This document shows, piece after piece, positions 1 to 8,660 of a DNA stretch of 32,979 nucleotides. The stretch is taken from the NCBI GenBank assembly GCA_024510845.1, contig JANEMA010000019.1, positions 1 through 32,979 on the forward strand, in the 5' to 3' direction. The stretch's first letter is position 1; every line of letters starts with the position of its first letter. This DNA comes from Gammaproteobacteria bacterium. Its GTDB lineage: Bacteria > Pseudomonadota > Gammaproteobacteria > Chromatiales > Chromatiaceae. A model generated the notes under the pieces. The model did no database searches. It was not told the origin of the DNA and saw only the letters and a list, made by a program, of their open reading frames with translations. The position numbers and the translations under genes were made by a program.

Positions 1-582
1 ACCCCGTGCCGACGTTTTTCCCGTCCCGCCACCGCCACCCAGGCGCGGCCAGGCGGCTCGCAGATAAATGACCATGGACCACAAGGTCAGCACCACCGCG
101 ATGTACAATAATACCTTGCCGATCAGATAGGTCGGCATGCCCCACAGATCGTCACGGTAGATCAGCAGGGTAATGGCCAGCATCTGCACGGCGGTCTTGA
201 ATTTGCCCAACTCTGAGACGGCCACCTGGGCACGTTCGCCGATTTCCGCCATCCATTCGCGCAACGCCGAGATGGTGATCTCGCGGCCAATGATGACCAT
301 CACCGGCAGCACCAGCCACAGACGCGGGTCGGCCTGCAACACTACCACCAGCGCGGTGGCAACCATCAGCTTGTCAGCCACCGGATCGAGAAAGGCGCCC
401 AGCGACGAGGTCAGATGCATGCGCCGCGCCAGGTAGCCGTCCAGCCAATCAGTGAGTGCGGCAGCAACGAATATCCAAGTGGCGACCGCTCCTGCCCAAG
501 GGGGTGGCAGGTAGTACGCCAGCACAAACACCGGAATCAACGCGATACGTCCCAACGTCAACAGATTGGGCAGGCTGTTCAT
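1..582 (-). CDS. pgsA: CDP-diacylglycerol--glycerol-3-phosphate 3-phosphatidyltransferase (3' end outside window)
   Basis: This integral membrane enzyme makes phosphatidylglycerophosphate, the committed step to phosphatidylglycerol and cardiolipin. The reading frame is open from an ATG at 582 to the window edge (194 codons, no stop), slightly longer than the usual 180-190 residues, so only the last few codons are probably missing. The CDP-alcohol phosphatidyltransferase signature is clear: DWLDGYLAR at about residues 45-53, then G-x3-D-x3-D in GAFLDPVADK. Several hydrophobic segments fit the family, beginning MNSLPNLLTLGRI. The start overlaps the uvrC stop (ATGA), so it is translationally coupled to uvrC. 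The uvrC-pgsA pair is a common gammaproteobacterial arrangement. The extreme C-terminus, glycine-rich and then basic, cannot be judged. Confidence 0.93.
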   Translation of the reverse strand, partial: MNSLPNLLTLGRIALIPVFVLAYYLPPPWAGAVATWIFVAAALTDWLDGYLARRMHLTSSLGAFLDPVADKLMVATALVVVLQADPRLWLVLPVMVIIGREITISALREWMAEIGERAQVAVSELGKFKTAVQMLAITLLIYRDDLWGMPTYLIGKVLLYIAVVLTLWSMVIYLRAAWPRLGGGGGTGKTSARG

Positions 583-2396
583 TCTTCCCCGTGAAAGGTG
601 ATATAGATGGCATTCGCCAGCTTCTTGCTGATACTCCCGACGCGCGCGATGTCTTCGACACCAGCACGCGCCAGCCCCTGCAGCCCACCAAAATGCTTCA
701 GCAGGCGCTGGCGGCGTTTGGCACCGATGCCCGGTATGTCTTCCAGCAGCGAGCGGCGCTTCGCCTTCGCCCTGCGCTGACGGTGGCCGGTGATGGCGAA
801 GCGGTGTGCCTCGTCACGGATCTGCTGCACCAAATGCAGTGCCGGAGAGCTGGCCGGCAGTATAAGAGCCCGTTGTTCGCCCAACAAGAACAGGGTCTCC
901 ATACCGGGCTTGCGATCCGCTCCCTTGGCCACGCCCAGGATCAGCAGGTCGTCGATGCCCATCTCGCTCAATACTTCGGCGACCGCCGCCAGCTGACCCT
1001 TACCACCATCGATCAGCAACAGGTCGGGCATTTTCCCCTCACCGTTCTGAATGCGCGCATACCGCCGTTGGATCACCTGACGCAGGGCGGCGTAGTCGTC
1101 CCCCGGCGTGATGCCCCAAATGTTGAAACAGCGGTAGTCTCTGGAAGACGGCACACCATCCTGGAACACCACGCACGACGCCACGGTCTGATCGCCCCGA
1201 GTGTGACTGATGTCGAAACATTCCATACGGTGTGGAGGACTCTCCAGATCCAACGCCTGTTGCAGTGCCTCCAGCCGCTGCTCAGCCGCGCTGCGGCTGG
1301 CCAGCCGCGCCTGCACGGCCATCTGTGCATTGGTACGCGCCATCTGTAACCAGCGCGCCCGCTCGCCGCGAGGTCGGGCGATGATGCGCACCCGGCATCC
1401 CGCCTGTCCGCTCAGCGCCTGTTCCAGCAACTCGCGATCTGGCGGCAGGCTGCTCACCAGAATCTCGGCGGGCACAGCCCGCTCCGGATAATACTGGGAG
1501 ATGAAGGCCGAGACCAATTCCGCCTCGTCGGTATCCTCGCTGTTCCGTGGATACAGGATCTTATTGCCCAGATTGCACCCCTGGCGAACCAGAAACAACT
1601 GGATGCAGGCCACCCCACCCCGGCTAGCCGTGGCAACGATATCGAGATCACCACGCTCACCAGCGACGTACTGGCGTTCCTGTACGCTGCGCAGGGCAGC
1701 GATCTGATCACGTAATTTGGCCGCTTCCTCGAATTCCAGGGCCTCGGACGCCGCCTCCATGCGCGCTACCCAGCAGTCGATGACATCCGAGGCCTTGCCT
1801 TCCAGGAACAGCACTGTGTCCTGCACGTCACGGGCATAGCGCTCGGGGCTCACAAAGCCGACACAGGGTGCAGTGCAACGTTCGATCTGGTATTGCAGGC
1901 AAGGTCGTGAACGGTTGGCGAACTGGCTGTTCTCGCACTGGCGCACAGGAAACAGCTTCTGCAGCAGCTTCAGCGTCTCTCGCACTGCCCCAGCACTGGG
2001 ATAGAGGCCGAAGTAACGCCCTCCTCCAGTGCGTGCTCCCCGGTGAAAGGCCAATCTCGGGAACTCATCGTCCGACAGATGAATATAGGGATAGCTCTTG
2101 TCATCACGCAGAAGGATGTTATAGCGCGGCTGGTATTCCTTGATCAGGTGATTTTCCAGGATCAGCGCTTCGGCCTCGGTATGCGTCACCGTGATCTGAA
2201 TATCGCGGATCTGCGAAACCATCATCGCGATACGCCGACTGGCCGCACGCGTGAAATAACTGGCGACCCGTTTCGCCAGGTCACGAGCCTTGCCCACGTA
2301 CAGCACCCTGCCTCCGGTGCCGATCATGCGATACACCCCGGGACGGTGTGTCAGGGTCGCCAGGAAGGCCTTGTGGTCGAAGATATCCTCAACCAT
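579..2396 (-). CDS. uvrC: Excinuclease ABC subunit C
   Basis: UvrC makes the dual incisions on either side of a lesion in nucleotide excision repair, acting with UvrA and UvrB. From the ATG at 2396 the protein has 605 residues, normal for the family. The N-terminal GIY-YIG nuclease is visible (PGVYRMIG then GRVLYVGKARDL). A UVR motif (EFEEAAKLRDQIAAL) lies near residue 210. The RNase H-like C-terminal nuclease follows (MECFDISHTRG, LLLIDGGKGQL). A helix-hairpin-helix DNA-binding end closes it (DIPGIGAKRRQRLLKHFGG). The start MVEDIFDHKAFLATL was preferred to one six codons upstream because family alignments begin there; it overlaps the end of the glycosylase gene by 8 bases. The downstream pgsA start overlaps its stop. 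Confidence 0.97.
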   Translation of the reverse strand: MVEDIFDHKAFLATLTHRPGVYRMIGTGGRVLYVGKARDLAKRVASYFTRAASRRIAMMVSQIRDIQITVTHTEAEALILENHLIKEYQPRYNILLRDDKSYPYIHLSDDEFPRLAFHRGARTGGGRYFGLYPSAGAVRETLKLLQKLFPVRQCENSQFANRSRPCLQYQIERCTAPCVGFVSPERYARDVQDTVLFLEGKASDVIDCWVARMEAASEALEFEEAAKLRDQIAALRSVQERQYVAGERGDLDIVATASRGGVACIQLFLVRQGCNLGNKILYPRNSEDTDEAELVSAFISQYYPERAVPAEILVSSLPPDRELLEQALSGQAGCRVRIIARPRGERARWLQMARTNAQMAVQARLASRSAAEQRLEALQQALDLESPPHRMECFDISHTRGDQTVASCVVFQDGVPSSRDYRCFNIWGITPGDDYAALRQVIQRRYARIQNGEGKMPDLLLIDGGKGQLAAVAEVLSEMGIDDLLILGVAKGADRKPGMETLFLLGEQRALILPASSPALHLVQQIRDEAHRFAITGHRQRRAKAKRRSLLEDIPGIGAKRRQRLLKHFGGLQGLARAGVEDIARVGSISKKLANAIYITFHGEE

Positions 2397-3039
2397 CGAG
2401 CAAGGCGCGGGCACGGGCGAACACCACGTCGAACATCGCCTCGGTCAGGCGCCGGGTCTGGGTGTTGTAGCGGCTGCAATGATAGGAATCGAGCAATACC
2501 CGGTCGCCGGGCAGTGCATGTTCTGCCCCGTGTGCGAACACGCACTCCTTCTGCCGCAGGCCGTAGGCAGCAACGACCGAATTGTGGGCAATCGCGCCCA
2601 GCACCAACACCACACCACCCTCCGGGAGCCCTTCGAGTTCGATGGCCAGAAAGTCGCGACAGGCGTTGATCTCGGCGCCCACAGGCTTGTTCTGGGGCGG
2701 CAGGCACTTGACCGCGTTGGTGATACGGCAGTCGGTCAGCTCCAGACCATCGTCTGCTGCAAGGGACTCGGGGCGGCTGGCGAATCCATGCCGGTGCAAC
2801 GTCTGATAGAGCAGAATGCCGGCATGGTCCCCGGTAAAGGGCCGCCCGCTGGCATTGGCACCGTGCAGACCCGGCGCCAACCCCACCACCAGCAGACGTG
2901 CTGCCGCATCGCCAAAGGGTGGCACGGGCCGCGCGTGGTAGGCCGGGTACTGCGCCTTGACCTCATCCAGAAAGGTCGCCAGCCGGGAGCAACGTCGGCA
3001 CTCAGTATCGAACATTGGACTTTCAGATGGTTGGATCAA
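2389..3039 (-). CDS. Uracil-DNA glycosylase, family 5 (UDGb-type)
   Basis: This base-excision-repair enzyme removes uracil (family 5 enzymes also remove hypoxanthine and other deaminated bases) from DNA. About 216 residues. Family signatures: VVGLAPGLHGANASGRPFTGD near residue 50 (motif 1, without the Asp/Glu/Asn water-activating residue typical of other families) and DSYHCSRYNTQT near residue 185, corresponding to the H-x-S-x2-N motif. Cysteines at CRRC near the N-terminus, NAVKC and NACRD fit the four-cysteine [4Fe-4S] cluster of families 4 and 5. The first start is TTG at 3039 with a weak AAGG before it; an ATG at 3015 is an alternative. It is the promoter-proximal gene of a glycosylase-uvrC-pgsA operon, a plausible repair unit. 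Confidence 0.88.
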   Translation of the reverse strand: MIQPSESPMFDTECRRCSRLATFLDEVKAQYPAYHARPVPPFGDAAARLLVVGLAPGLHGANASGRPFTGDHAGILLYQTLHRHGFASRPESLAADDGLELTDCRITNAVKCLPPQNKPVGAEINACRDFLAIELEGLPEGGVVLVLGAIAHNSVVAAYGLRQKECVFAHGAEHALPGDRVLLDSYHCSRYNTQTRRLTEAMFDVVFARARALLDG

Positions 3040-4002
3040 TGGCCTTGTGACGGATGGCCAGGTGCATGAATTTCACATCATTACCTACATCGAGCTTCTC
3101 GTACAGGCAGCGCTTGGTTGCCCTGCCCCTTGACCACTATTCGGCATGACCTGCATCTCGCACGGCAACAGTGGACTCAACGGCAATTCCCCGGCCGGAC
3201 TGGCCATCTTTCCGAGAGCCAGCTTCTGGGCAACCGTGTGAATCGCCTTGAACTGCTCCTCGGCATCTGCCGGAACGAAACCGCGCACAGTCGCCGACCA
3301 GCAACAGACAGATCATGATTTACCAACCAGAGCAACTGGAATCACCGTTCATCCCGTTTATCACCGGGAATGGTAGCACGCCGCCGATCCGGCTCCCGGC
3401 ATATCGATCCCCGCCGGGGAGGCACCTGCCGTTTGCCGGCAACAAGACCGAGGCCCGTCGGGCCCGGCGTCTCCATCTCTTCACAGCAGCGCAGCAGGCA
3501 CCCTTAGGTGGCCTGCAAGTCCAATATGCTCTGGTCAATATGCCCGTACAGCGCAATCAGCACGAGCCAGCCACAGCTGAGACTCACACGAAATGCCATG
3601 GAAAAATGGGGCAGGCCGATACCCCGATTGCCGACATAGTGCGACCAACACATCACAAAACCCGGACCCCAGGCATCGCATCCATCGACAAAACGTGCCT
3701 GCCGGGAGGCCACACGCACCACACACGGACGAAAGGCCTGCCCTTGGAACCTCTCGATACCCCAGATCAGGCATCGGGCAACGTCCGCTGCCATGCCGGA
3801 TCGACACTGATAATCAAAACGGACACTTTGCATGTGCTGCAAAACCGGACGGTTCTGTCTGTTGTTAACATACAATGACAGTGTGTCAAGAACGCTTGTT
3901 TTACCGCGGATTTCCGGTATATTTCCGGCCTCTGCTGTCTGCTCCCGGCTTATCCGGGAGCCCCTTGCACGGGTGGGCCACGCCCTGATGGACAGACGAT
4001 TC
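3040..4002. other. Stretch without a recognisable gene; possible frameshifted remnant at 3051-3330
   Basis: No open frame here resembles a known family. On the minus strand between about 3330 and 3051, protein-like segments alternate between frames: one frame gives a piece containing AEEQFKAIHTVAQKLALGK, another ends with VKFMHLAIRHKAIDPTI just before the glycosylase gene. This may be a decayed gene broken by frameshifts. Between 3504 and 3830 a minus-strand frame has a hydrophobic tail (SLSCGWLVLIALYG) of unknown meaning. Frames on the plus strand look like noise. The tRNA promoter described separately lies at its right end. Confidence 0.35.
3896..3923 (+). promoter_or_regulatory. Putative sigma70 promoter of tRNA-Ser
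   Basis: TTGTTT at 3896-3901 and TATATT at 3918-3923, separated by 16 bases, form a good sigma70-like promoter about 80 bases upstream of the tRNA. The leader contains an 8-bp hairpin, GCTCCCGG (3941-3948) pairing with CCGGGAGC (3954-3961), possibly a processing signal. Confidence 0.45.
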
Positions 4003-4092
4003 GGAGAGGTGGCAGAGCGGTTGAATGCAACGGTCTTGAAAACCGTCGGGGGTTGACGCCCTCCGTGGGTTCGAATCCCACCCTCTCCGCCA
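4003..4092 (+). tRNA. serT-like: tRNA-Ser (anticodon UGA)
   Basis: The 90-nt sequence folds as a class II tRNA. The acceptor arms GGAGAGG (4003-4009) and CCTCTCC (4082-4088) pair, followed by discriminator G and an encoded CCA. The anticodon stem ACGGT/ACCGT encloses loop CTTGAAA with anticodon TGA at 4037-4039, which reads UCA and related serine codons. A long variable arm (CGGGGGTTGACGCCCTCCG) and a GGTTCGAATCC T-arm confirm serine identity. It stands alone between an unassigned region and a nuclease remnant. Confidence 0.97.
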
Positions 4093-4167
4093 TATTTCCA
4101 TAAGTATTTCAATATCTTAAATTCATGTTCTGCCTGCTCATCCTTAGGATGATACCCGGCGAACAGG

Positions 4168-4473
4168 GTGCCGCCGCTGATGATTCTGCTCGGCACCCTC
4201 GTCGTCGCCATGTTGATCACCCCGCTGTGGCAGACTGCGAACGCCGCTGCTCTCACGGGATCAGGTCGTCCGCATCACAGACAGCGACACACCGACTCTG
4301 CTCACCGATGACCATACCCGACACCGTATCCGGCTGGCAGACATCGATACCCCGGAAAAACGCCAGCCTTGGGGGGAAACGCGCCAAGCAGGTGCTGGAT
4401 CGAACACATCTACCCTGGTGACCGCGACATCAATATGGAACGAACACAGCGGATTGCGGATACGCGGCAATGA
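4168..4473 (+). pseudogene. Frameshifted remnant of a secreted staphylococcal-nuclease (SNase/thermonuclease) homologue
   Basis: Pieces of one SNase-type protein occur in successive frames. At 4168-4250 a signal-peptide-like segment reads MILLGTLVVAMLITPLW followed by QTANAAA. From 4259 another frame reads DQVVRITDSDT, then RHRIRLADIDTPEKRQPWG, matching the SNase core in which Arg and Asp residues bind calcium and phosphate. After a G-run near 4375 the similarity moves to a third frame (GKRAKQVLD). After an apparent deletion, HIYPGDRDIN appears in yet another frame and ends at the TGA at 4471. At least three frame disruptions and missing internal sequence make a functional product very unlikely. 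It lies about 75 bases beyond the tRNA gene. Confidence 0.72.
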
Positions 4474-4583
4474 ACGGCGCACAAGCGGTTCCTTGATCCT
4501 GATCATCCGGATAGCAACCCGGCCGGGAGAGGAGTAGAGCTCCGGAACAGACGCAGGATCGGCGAAGGAGCCCCAGACTCATA

Positions 4584-5846
4584 TCACAACCGGGCAGCCT
4601 GACACTCACCCTCGCTCACATTCACCCGCGACAGCAGGATCGCACCACACAGGAACAGTACGGAAACGGCAAGTATACCGACGCGTGAGCTACCGGTGAC
4701 CACTGCCATCCCCCCCACCAGAAGTGGGCCCAGCACTACCGCAAATTTTCCCAGCATGTTGTACAGGCCGAAGAAGCGGCCGGACTGTCCCGCCGGAATC
4801 AGACGCGCGAACAGGGCCCGGCTGAGTGACTGGATACCGCCGAGCACCATGCCGATGACCACTGCCAAAACGTAGAACTCGGTTGCGGTCTGCATGCGCC
4901 AGGCCCAGAACACCACCAGTATGAAGACCAGTATCGCCAACTCGATGGTACGGCGATTCCCCCAGCGTTCAGCCAGCTGGCCAAAGGCAATAGCCGAGGG
5001 AAAACCGACGAACTGAGTCAGCAACAGCGCCCTGAGCAGATCGCCGGAATCCAGACCGATGGCCAGACCATAGTCCACCGCCATGCGTGCCACGGTATCC
5101 ACACCGTCGATATAGAACCAGTAGGCGATGAGGAAAGTGAAGGCATTCGGCAAGGCACGCAGCTCACGCCAGGTGCGGTGCAGTTCCGACCACGCCACGC
5201 GGGCGGTGACGGTGGTCGCCGGGACATCGTCACGCACCCACAGCAAGACAGGCAAGGTGAAGGTCGCCCACCACAGCCCCACCAGCAGAAAGACCCAGCG
5301 GACCGCTTCGGTTGCATTTTCCAGACCGAAGCGATCGGGCGAGAGCACCATGGCCACATTCACCGCGAGCAACAGGCCACCTCCCAGATAACCCAGGGCA
5401 TAGCCCAACGCGGAGACTCGCTCCAGGTCTCGGCGACCCACCACCTCGGGCAGCAGTGCGTCATAGACGATATTGGCACCAGAAAAACCCACCAGCCCCA
5501 AGCCATAGAGCAATAGGGCCAGTGACCACTGGCCCTGCGCGACCAGAAACAGGCCACTGCTCGTCAGCACCCCCACGCCGGCGAATACGGCGAGCAGGCG
5601 GCGTTTGCGCCCAGCTGCGTCTGACAAGAGTCCGATCAGGGGCGCAGCGAAGACCATCAGCAATGCGGAGAGCGAGCTCACCATACCCAGCCAGAAGGTA
5701 CTCTCGGTGACACCCAGATTCTGCGCCCAGTACTGCTTGAAGAACACCGGGAAGAAACCCACCATCACACTGGTGGCGAATACCGAATTGGCCCAGTCAT
5801 AGAAGACCCAGCTCCAGACGGCTCGACTACCCTGTCCCTGATCCAT
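4584..5846 (-). CDS. MFS transporter, UMF1/Atg22-like family
   Basis: Predicted inner-membrane permease of 420 residues with about 12 hydrophobic segments. It opens with SRAVWSWVFYDWANSVFATS, and the W-x-FYDWANSx-F pattern is typical of the UMF1 (unknown major facilitator 1, Atg22-like) family. An MFS loop motif, LIGLLSDAAGRKRR, follows the second helix and a second one (FGQLAERWGNRR) lies in the C-terminal half, as expected for a duplicated MFS fold. The substrate is unknown; family relatives have been linked to amino-acid efflux in yeast vacuoles, which does not transfer automatically. It starts 3 bases after the ABC permease stop, so it is the last gene of a three-gene operon with an ABC exporter. 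Confidence 0.85.
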   Translation of the reverse strand: MDQGQGSRAVWSWVFYDWANSVFATSVMVGFFPVFFKQYWAQNLGVTESTFWLGMVSSLSALLMVFAAPLIGLLSDAAGRKRRLLAVFAGVGVLTSSGLFLVAQGQWSLALLLYGLGLVGFSGANIVYDALLPEVVGRRDLERVSALGYALGYLGGGLLLAVNVAMVLSPDRFGLENATEAVRWVFLLVGLWWATFTLPVLLWVRDDVPATTVTARVAWSELHRTWRELRALPNAFTFLIAYWFYIDGVDTVARMAVDYGLAIGLDSGDLLRALLLTQFVGFPSAIAFGQLAERWGNRRTIELAILVFILVVFWAWRMQTATEFYVLAVVIGMVLGGIQSLSRALFARLIPAGQSGRFFGLYNMLGKFAVVLGPLLVGGMAVVTGSSRVGILAVSVLFLCGAILLSRVNVSEGECQAARL

Positions 5847-5849
5847 GAC

Positions 5850-6614
5850 TCAGCTCTTGATACCGACGCCCTTCTTCAGCAAATACAACGCAACGAAGAA
5901 GAGGAAGATGATGAAGCCCAGAATGATATGTACCGCGAGGCCGACCGGGATATCGGAGACCCCCAGCAAGCCATAGCGGAAGGCGTTGATCATGTACAAC
6001 ACAGGGTTGGCCAGCGACACCTTTTGCCAGAACTCGGGCAACATGGCGATCGAGTAGAAGACCCCCCCCAGATAGGTCAGGGGCGTGAGCACGAAGGTCG
6101 GGATGATGACGATATCGTCGAAGCTGTTGGCGAATACCGCGTTGATGAAGCCCGCCAGAGAGAACAGAATCGATGTGAGCACGAACACTGTCAGGGTGAT
6201 GCCGATACTGTACACCTGGAAGTCGGAGAAGATCATCGACACCAGCGTCACCAGCAGACCGACCACCACACCACGCGCCACACCACCGGCGACATAGCCC
6301 CAGAGCACTACCCAGGGCGGGACAGGCGCGATCAGCAATTCCTCGACATTACGCTGGAACTTGGCCTGATAGAAACTGGATACCACGTTGGCGTAGCTGT
6401 TGGAAATCACCGCCATGAGGATCAGCCCGGGCACGATGAAGTCCACATAACGCAGACCCTCAATCTCGCCCAGTGAGGAACCGATCAAGGTGCCGAAGAT
6501 GATGAAGTACAGCGCGGTGGTGATCGCCGGCGGCAGCGCAGTCTGCACCCAGATGCGCGAGAAACGCAGCACTTCCTTGATGACAATGGTCGAAAAGGCT
6601 GTCCAGTACCTCAT
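5850..6614 (-). CDS. ABC-2 type transporter permease (YadH-like)
   Basis: Membrane subunit of an ABC exporter, 254 residues with about six hydrophobic segments, the size of YadH/NodJ-type ABC-2 permeases. An early segment reads MRYWTAFSTIVIKEVLRFSRIW, followed by a helix with LPPAITTALYFIIFGTLIG. The conserved central region PGLILMAVISNSYANVVSSFYQAKFQRNVEELLIAP matches the ABC-2 signature area, and PLTYLGGVFYSIAMLP lies near residue 180. The start overlaps the ATPase stop (ATGA), showing a dedicated ATPase/permease pair. The substrate of YadGH-type systems is not established. The protein appears complete. Confidence 0.9.
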   Translation of the reverse strand: MRYWTAFSTIVIKEVLRFSRIWVQTALPPAITTALYFIIFGTLIGSSLGEIEGLRYVDFIVPGLILMAVISNSYANVVSSFYQAKFQRNVEELLIAPVPPWVVLWGYVAGGVARGVVVGLLVTLVSMIFSDFQVYSIGITLTVFVLTSILFSLAGFINAVFANSFDDIVIIPTFVLTPLTYLGGVFYSIAMLPEFWQKVSLANPVLYMINAFRYGLLGVSDIPVGLAVHIILGFIIFLFFVALYLLKKGVGIKS

Positions 6615-7537
6615 GCCGAACGTTCCCGGTGATTCTGCACCATGTCGAGGAACAGCTGCTCCAGCCGGTTCTGCTTGTTGCGCATGCTCAGTACCTGTAT
6701 ACCGGCAGCCAAGAGGCCCTCGAACAGGCCGTTGAGGTCACGACCGGCGGTGACCTCGGCCTCGAGCATGCAGGCATCCAGGCGCTTGAGCCGGTAACCG
6801 GGAATCTCGGGCAGGGCCTCGACCGGTTCGACCACATCGATGATCAGATCCTGCTGGTGCAGTCGGCGCAGCATCTTGCTCATCTCCGTGCGCTCGGCGA
6901 TCTGTCCGTCGTTGATGATGGCAATGTTGCGGCAGAGGTTCTCGGCCTCCTCCAGATAATGGGTAGTGAGGATGATAGTGGTGCCATCGGCATTGACAGC
7001 GCGCAAGAACTCCCACATCGACAGACGGATCTCGATATCCACTCCCGCGGTGGGCTCGTCGAGGATCAGCAGGCGGGGCCGGTGCACCAGCGCGCGCGCG
7101 ATCATCAGCCGCCGCTTCATGCCACCCGATAGCGAGCGCGCCTGCTCCTCGCGCTTGTCCCACAACTCGAGCTGGCGAAGGCAATGCTCGGCCTGCCGGC
7201 GTGCCTCGACGCGAGGCAGACCATAATAGCCTGCCTGATTGATCAGGATCTCGCCCACCGGCTCGAAGGGATTGAAATTGAATTCCTGTGGCACATAGCC
7301 AATGCAGGACTTCACTGCCTCGGGCGCCAGATCCTGATCGTAACCGAGCACCTCCACACTGCCCTCGCTCTTGTTCACCAGCGAACAGATGACGCCGATG
7401 GTCGTGGACTTTCCCGCACCATTGGGACCGAGCAGAGCGAAAAAATCGCCCTCCCCCACATCAAGGTCGATACCGCGCAGGGCCTGCACGCCCCCGGCAT
7501 AAGTCTTTTTCAGATTGCGGATACGCAGCGCTTTCAT
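6611..7537 (-). CDS. ABC transporter ATP-binding protein (YadG-like)
   Basis: ATPase subunit of the exporter, about 308 residues from the ATG at 7537. Walker A is GPNGAGKST near residue 38, the signature is LSGGMKRR near 138, Walker B is LLILDEPTAGVD, and the switch histidine lies in ILTTHYLEEAE. The C-terminal 90 residues form the extra domain usual in YadG/CcmA-type ATPases. An upstream GTG at 7594 would add 19 residues, but family members begin at the MKALRIRNLKKTYAGG segment. No strong ribosome site is seen before that ATG, so the start is slightly uncertain. First gene of the ATPase-permease-MFS operon. Confidence 0.9.
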   Translation of the reverse strand: MKALRIRNLKKTYAGGVQALRGIDLDVGEGDFFALLGPNGAGKSTTIGVICSLVNKSEGSVEVLGYDQDLAPEAVKSCIGYVPQEFNFNPFEPVGEILINQAGYYGLPRVEARRQAEHCLRQLELWDKREEQARSLSGGMKRRLMIARALVHRPRLLILDEPTAGVDIEIRLSMWEFLRAVNADGTTIILTTHYLEEAENLCRNIAIINDGQIAERTEMSKMLRRLHQQDLIIDVVEPVEALPEIPGYRLKRLDACMLEAEVTAGRDLNGLFEGLLAAGIQVLSMRNKQNRLEQLFLDMVQNHRERSA

Positions 7538-7910
7538 GGAAAATCGGCTCGACTGAATGGGGCGTACAATACATTCTCCCCATGCAATTATCACCTGCTC
7601 ATCGTCATGGAAGCCTTTACCGGTGGCAGCAACCCGCTCGGCACGGTGACCCGGGTCTTTCTCGATGCCACGGACGGCCCCTGGTGGCCATGCTGCTGAT
7701 CGGCTCAGCGCTGTACTTCCTGATTTTCACTGCAACTCGGCAAAAAAACCCATGATGGATTTTTTGGCAACGACACCTCAATTCGTCGCGGACTTCGTGC
7801 TGCCGGCCGAAACAGAAAGCACACCACCACCGGAACCAGGGTATTCAATCTCACCAGCAACCCGGCTTCGCTGCTGTTCTTCGTGCTCGGGGGCCATCTC
7901 GCTCGAACGG
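7538..7910. other. Gap with possible fragments of decayed plus-strand membrane-protein genes
   Basis: No intact gene is seen. On the plus strand, MEAFTGGSNPLGTVTRVFLD starts at 7609 and hits a stop near 7700, but one frame over it continues as PLVAMLLIGSALYFLIFTA, a plausible membrane helix, suggesting a frameshifted remnant. Further on, a plus frame around 7840-7895 contains FNLTSNPASLLFFVLGGHLA, which weakly recalls the first helix of SbtA-like (DUF897) transporters. Both assignments are tentative. The promoter of the ABC operon must also lie at the left of this gap. Confidence 0.25.
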
Positions 7911-8546
7911 CTACTCGCCAACTGGCCGGTCCGCTCGGCGGCGCAATACGCAATAGCGAAAAGGCTGCACAACACCACCCGGCGTACGATGCAACTCGCG
8001 TTCGCTGTGCAGCAATTCGAAGAGATCAGCGAAAACGCCGGCCAGGGTATCGGCATCATAGCGACACACGGGCAGACCACTGCAACGCTCGGCGCCATCC
8101 TCGGCAAAGCTGGCAATGATCAGGTGCCCACCGGGGCGTAGTGCTCGCGCCACCGTCTGCACATAGGCCGAGCGCCCGACCTCCCCGACGAGAAAATGGA
8201 ACACGGCACGATCGTGCCAGACATCGAAGCTGGCCATCGGCAATGCCACACCCGTGACACTACCCAGCACCCAGTGTACGTGCTCGGCCTGCTCACCCAA
8301 CTGATGCTGCGCCCGAGCCCGGGCGGCCGATGACAGATCCAGCCACCAGAGATCACGGTAACCACGCCGCAGCAGTTCACCCAGCAGCGGCGAGATTCCT
8401 GCTCCAGCATCGATCATTCGCGCCGAACAGCCCTGCCCGAAACGCTCGATCAACGCCAGAGAACGCTCCGGGAACCGCTGAAACCAGCTCAGATCCTCGT
8501 CCGTTCTGACCGTGTAGATCCGATCCCAGTACCCACCTTCCGACAT
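7911..8546 (-). CDS. Class I SAM-dependent methyltransferase
   Basis: Predicted cytoplasmic methyltransferase of about 211 residues. The N-terminal YWDRIYTVRTDEDLSWFQ is typical of a small-molecule or EFM4/METTL10-like branch of class I methyltransferases. Motif I is MIDAGAGISPL near residue 45. Acidic motif II (LWWLDLSSAA) follows, then FDVWHDRAVFHFL (motif IV region) and ARALRPGGHLIIASF (motif VI). The substrate is unknown. The start at 8546 was chosen because GGGAA lies 7 bases upstream and relatives begin MSx-YW; a start at 8615 would add 23 residues without visible homology. It is transcribed divergently from the rhodanese gene, about 115 bases away. Confidence 0.8.
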   Translation of the reverse strand: MSEGGYWDRIYTVRTDEDLSWFQRFPERSLALIERFGQGCSARMIDAGAGISPLLGELLRRGYRDLWWLDLSSAARARAQHQLGEQAEHVHWVLGSVTGVALPMASFDVWHDRAVFHFLVGEVGRSAYVQTVARALRPGGHLIIASFAEDGAERCSGLPVCRYDADTLAGVFADLFELLHSERELHRTPGGVVQPFRYCVLRRRADRPVGE

Positions 8547-8660
8547 CACCGTTCCCGATATCTGTGCCCTCTTACCGGGTATAGCCTCCACAAACCGAAA
8601 ACGCAAGGTGGGCAACTAGTAGAATACGCTGCCACCCCTCCTGTTCGAAGATCACACGAG

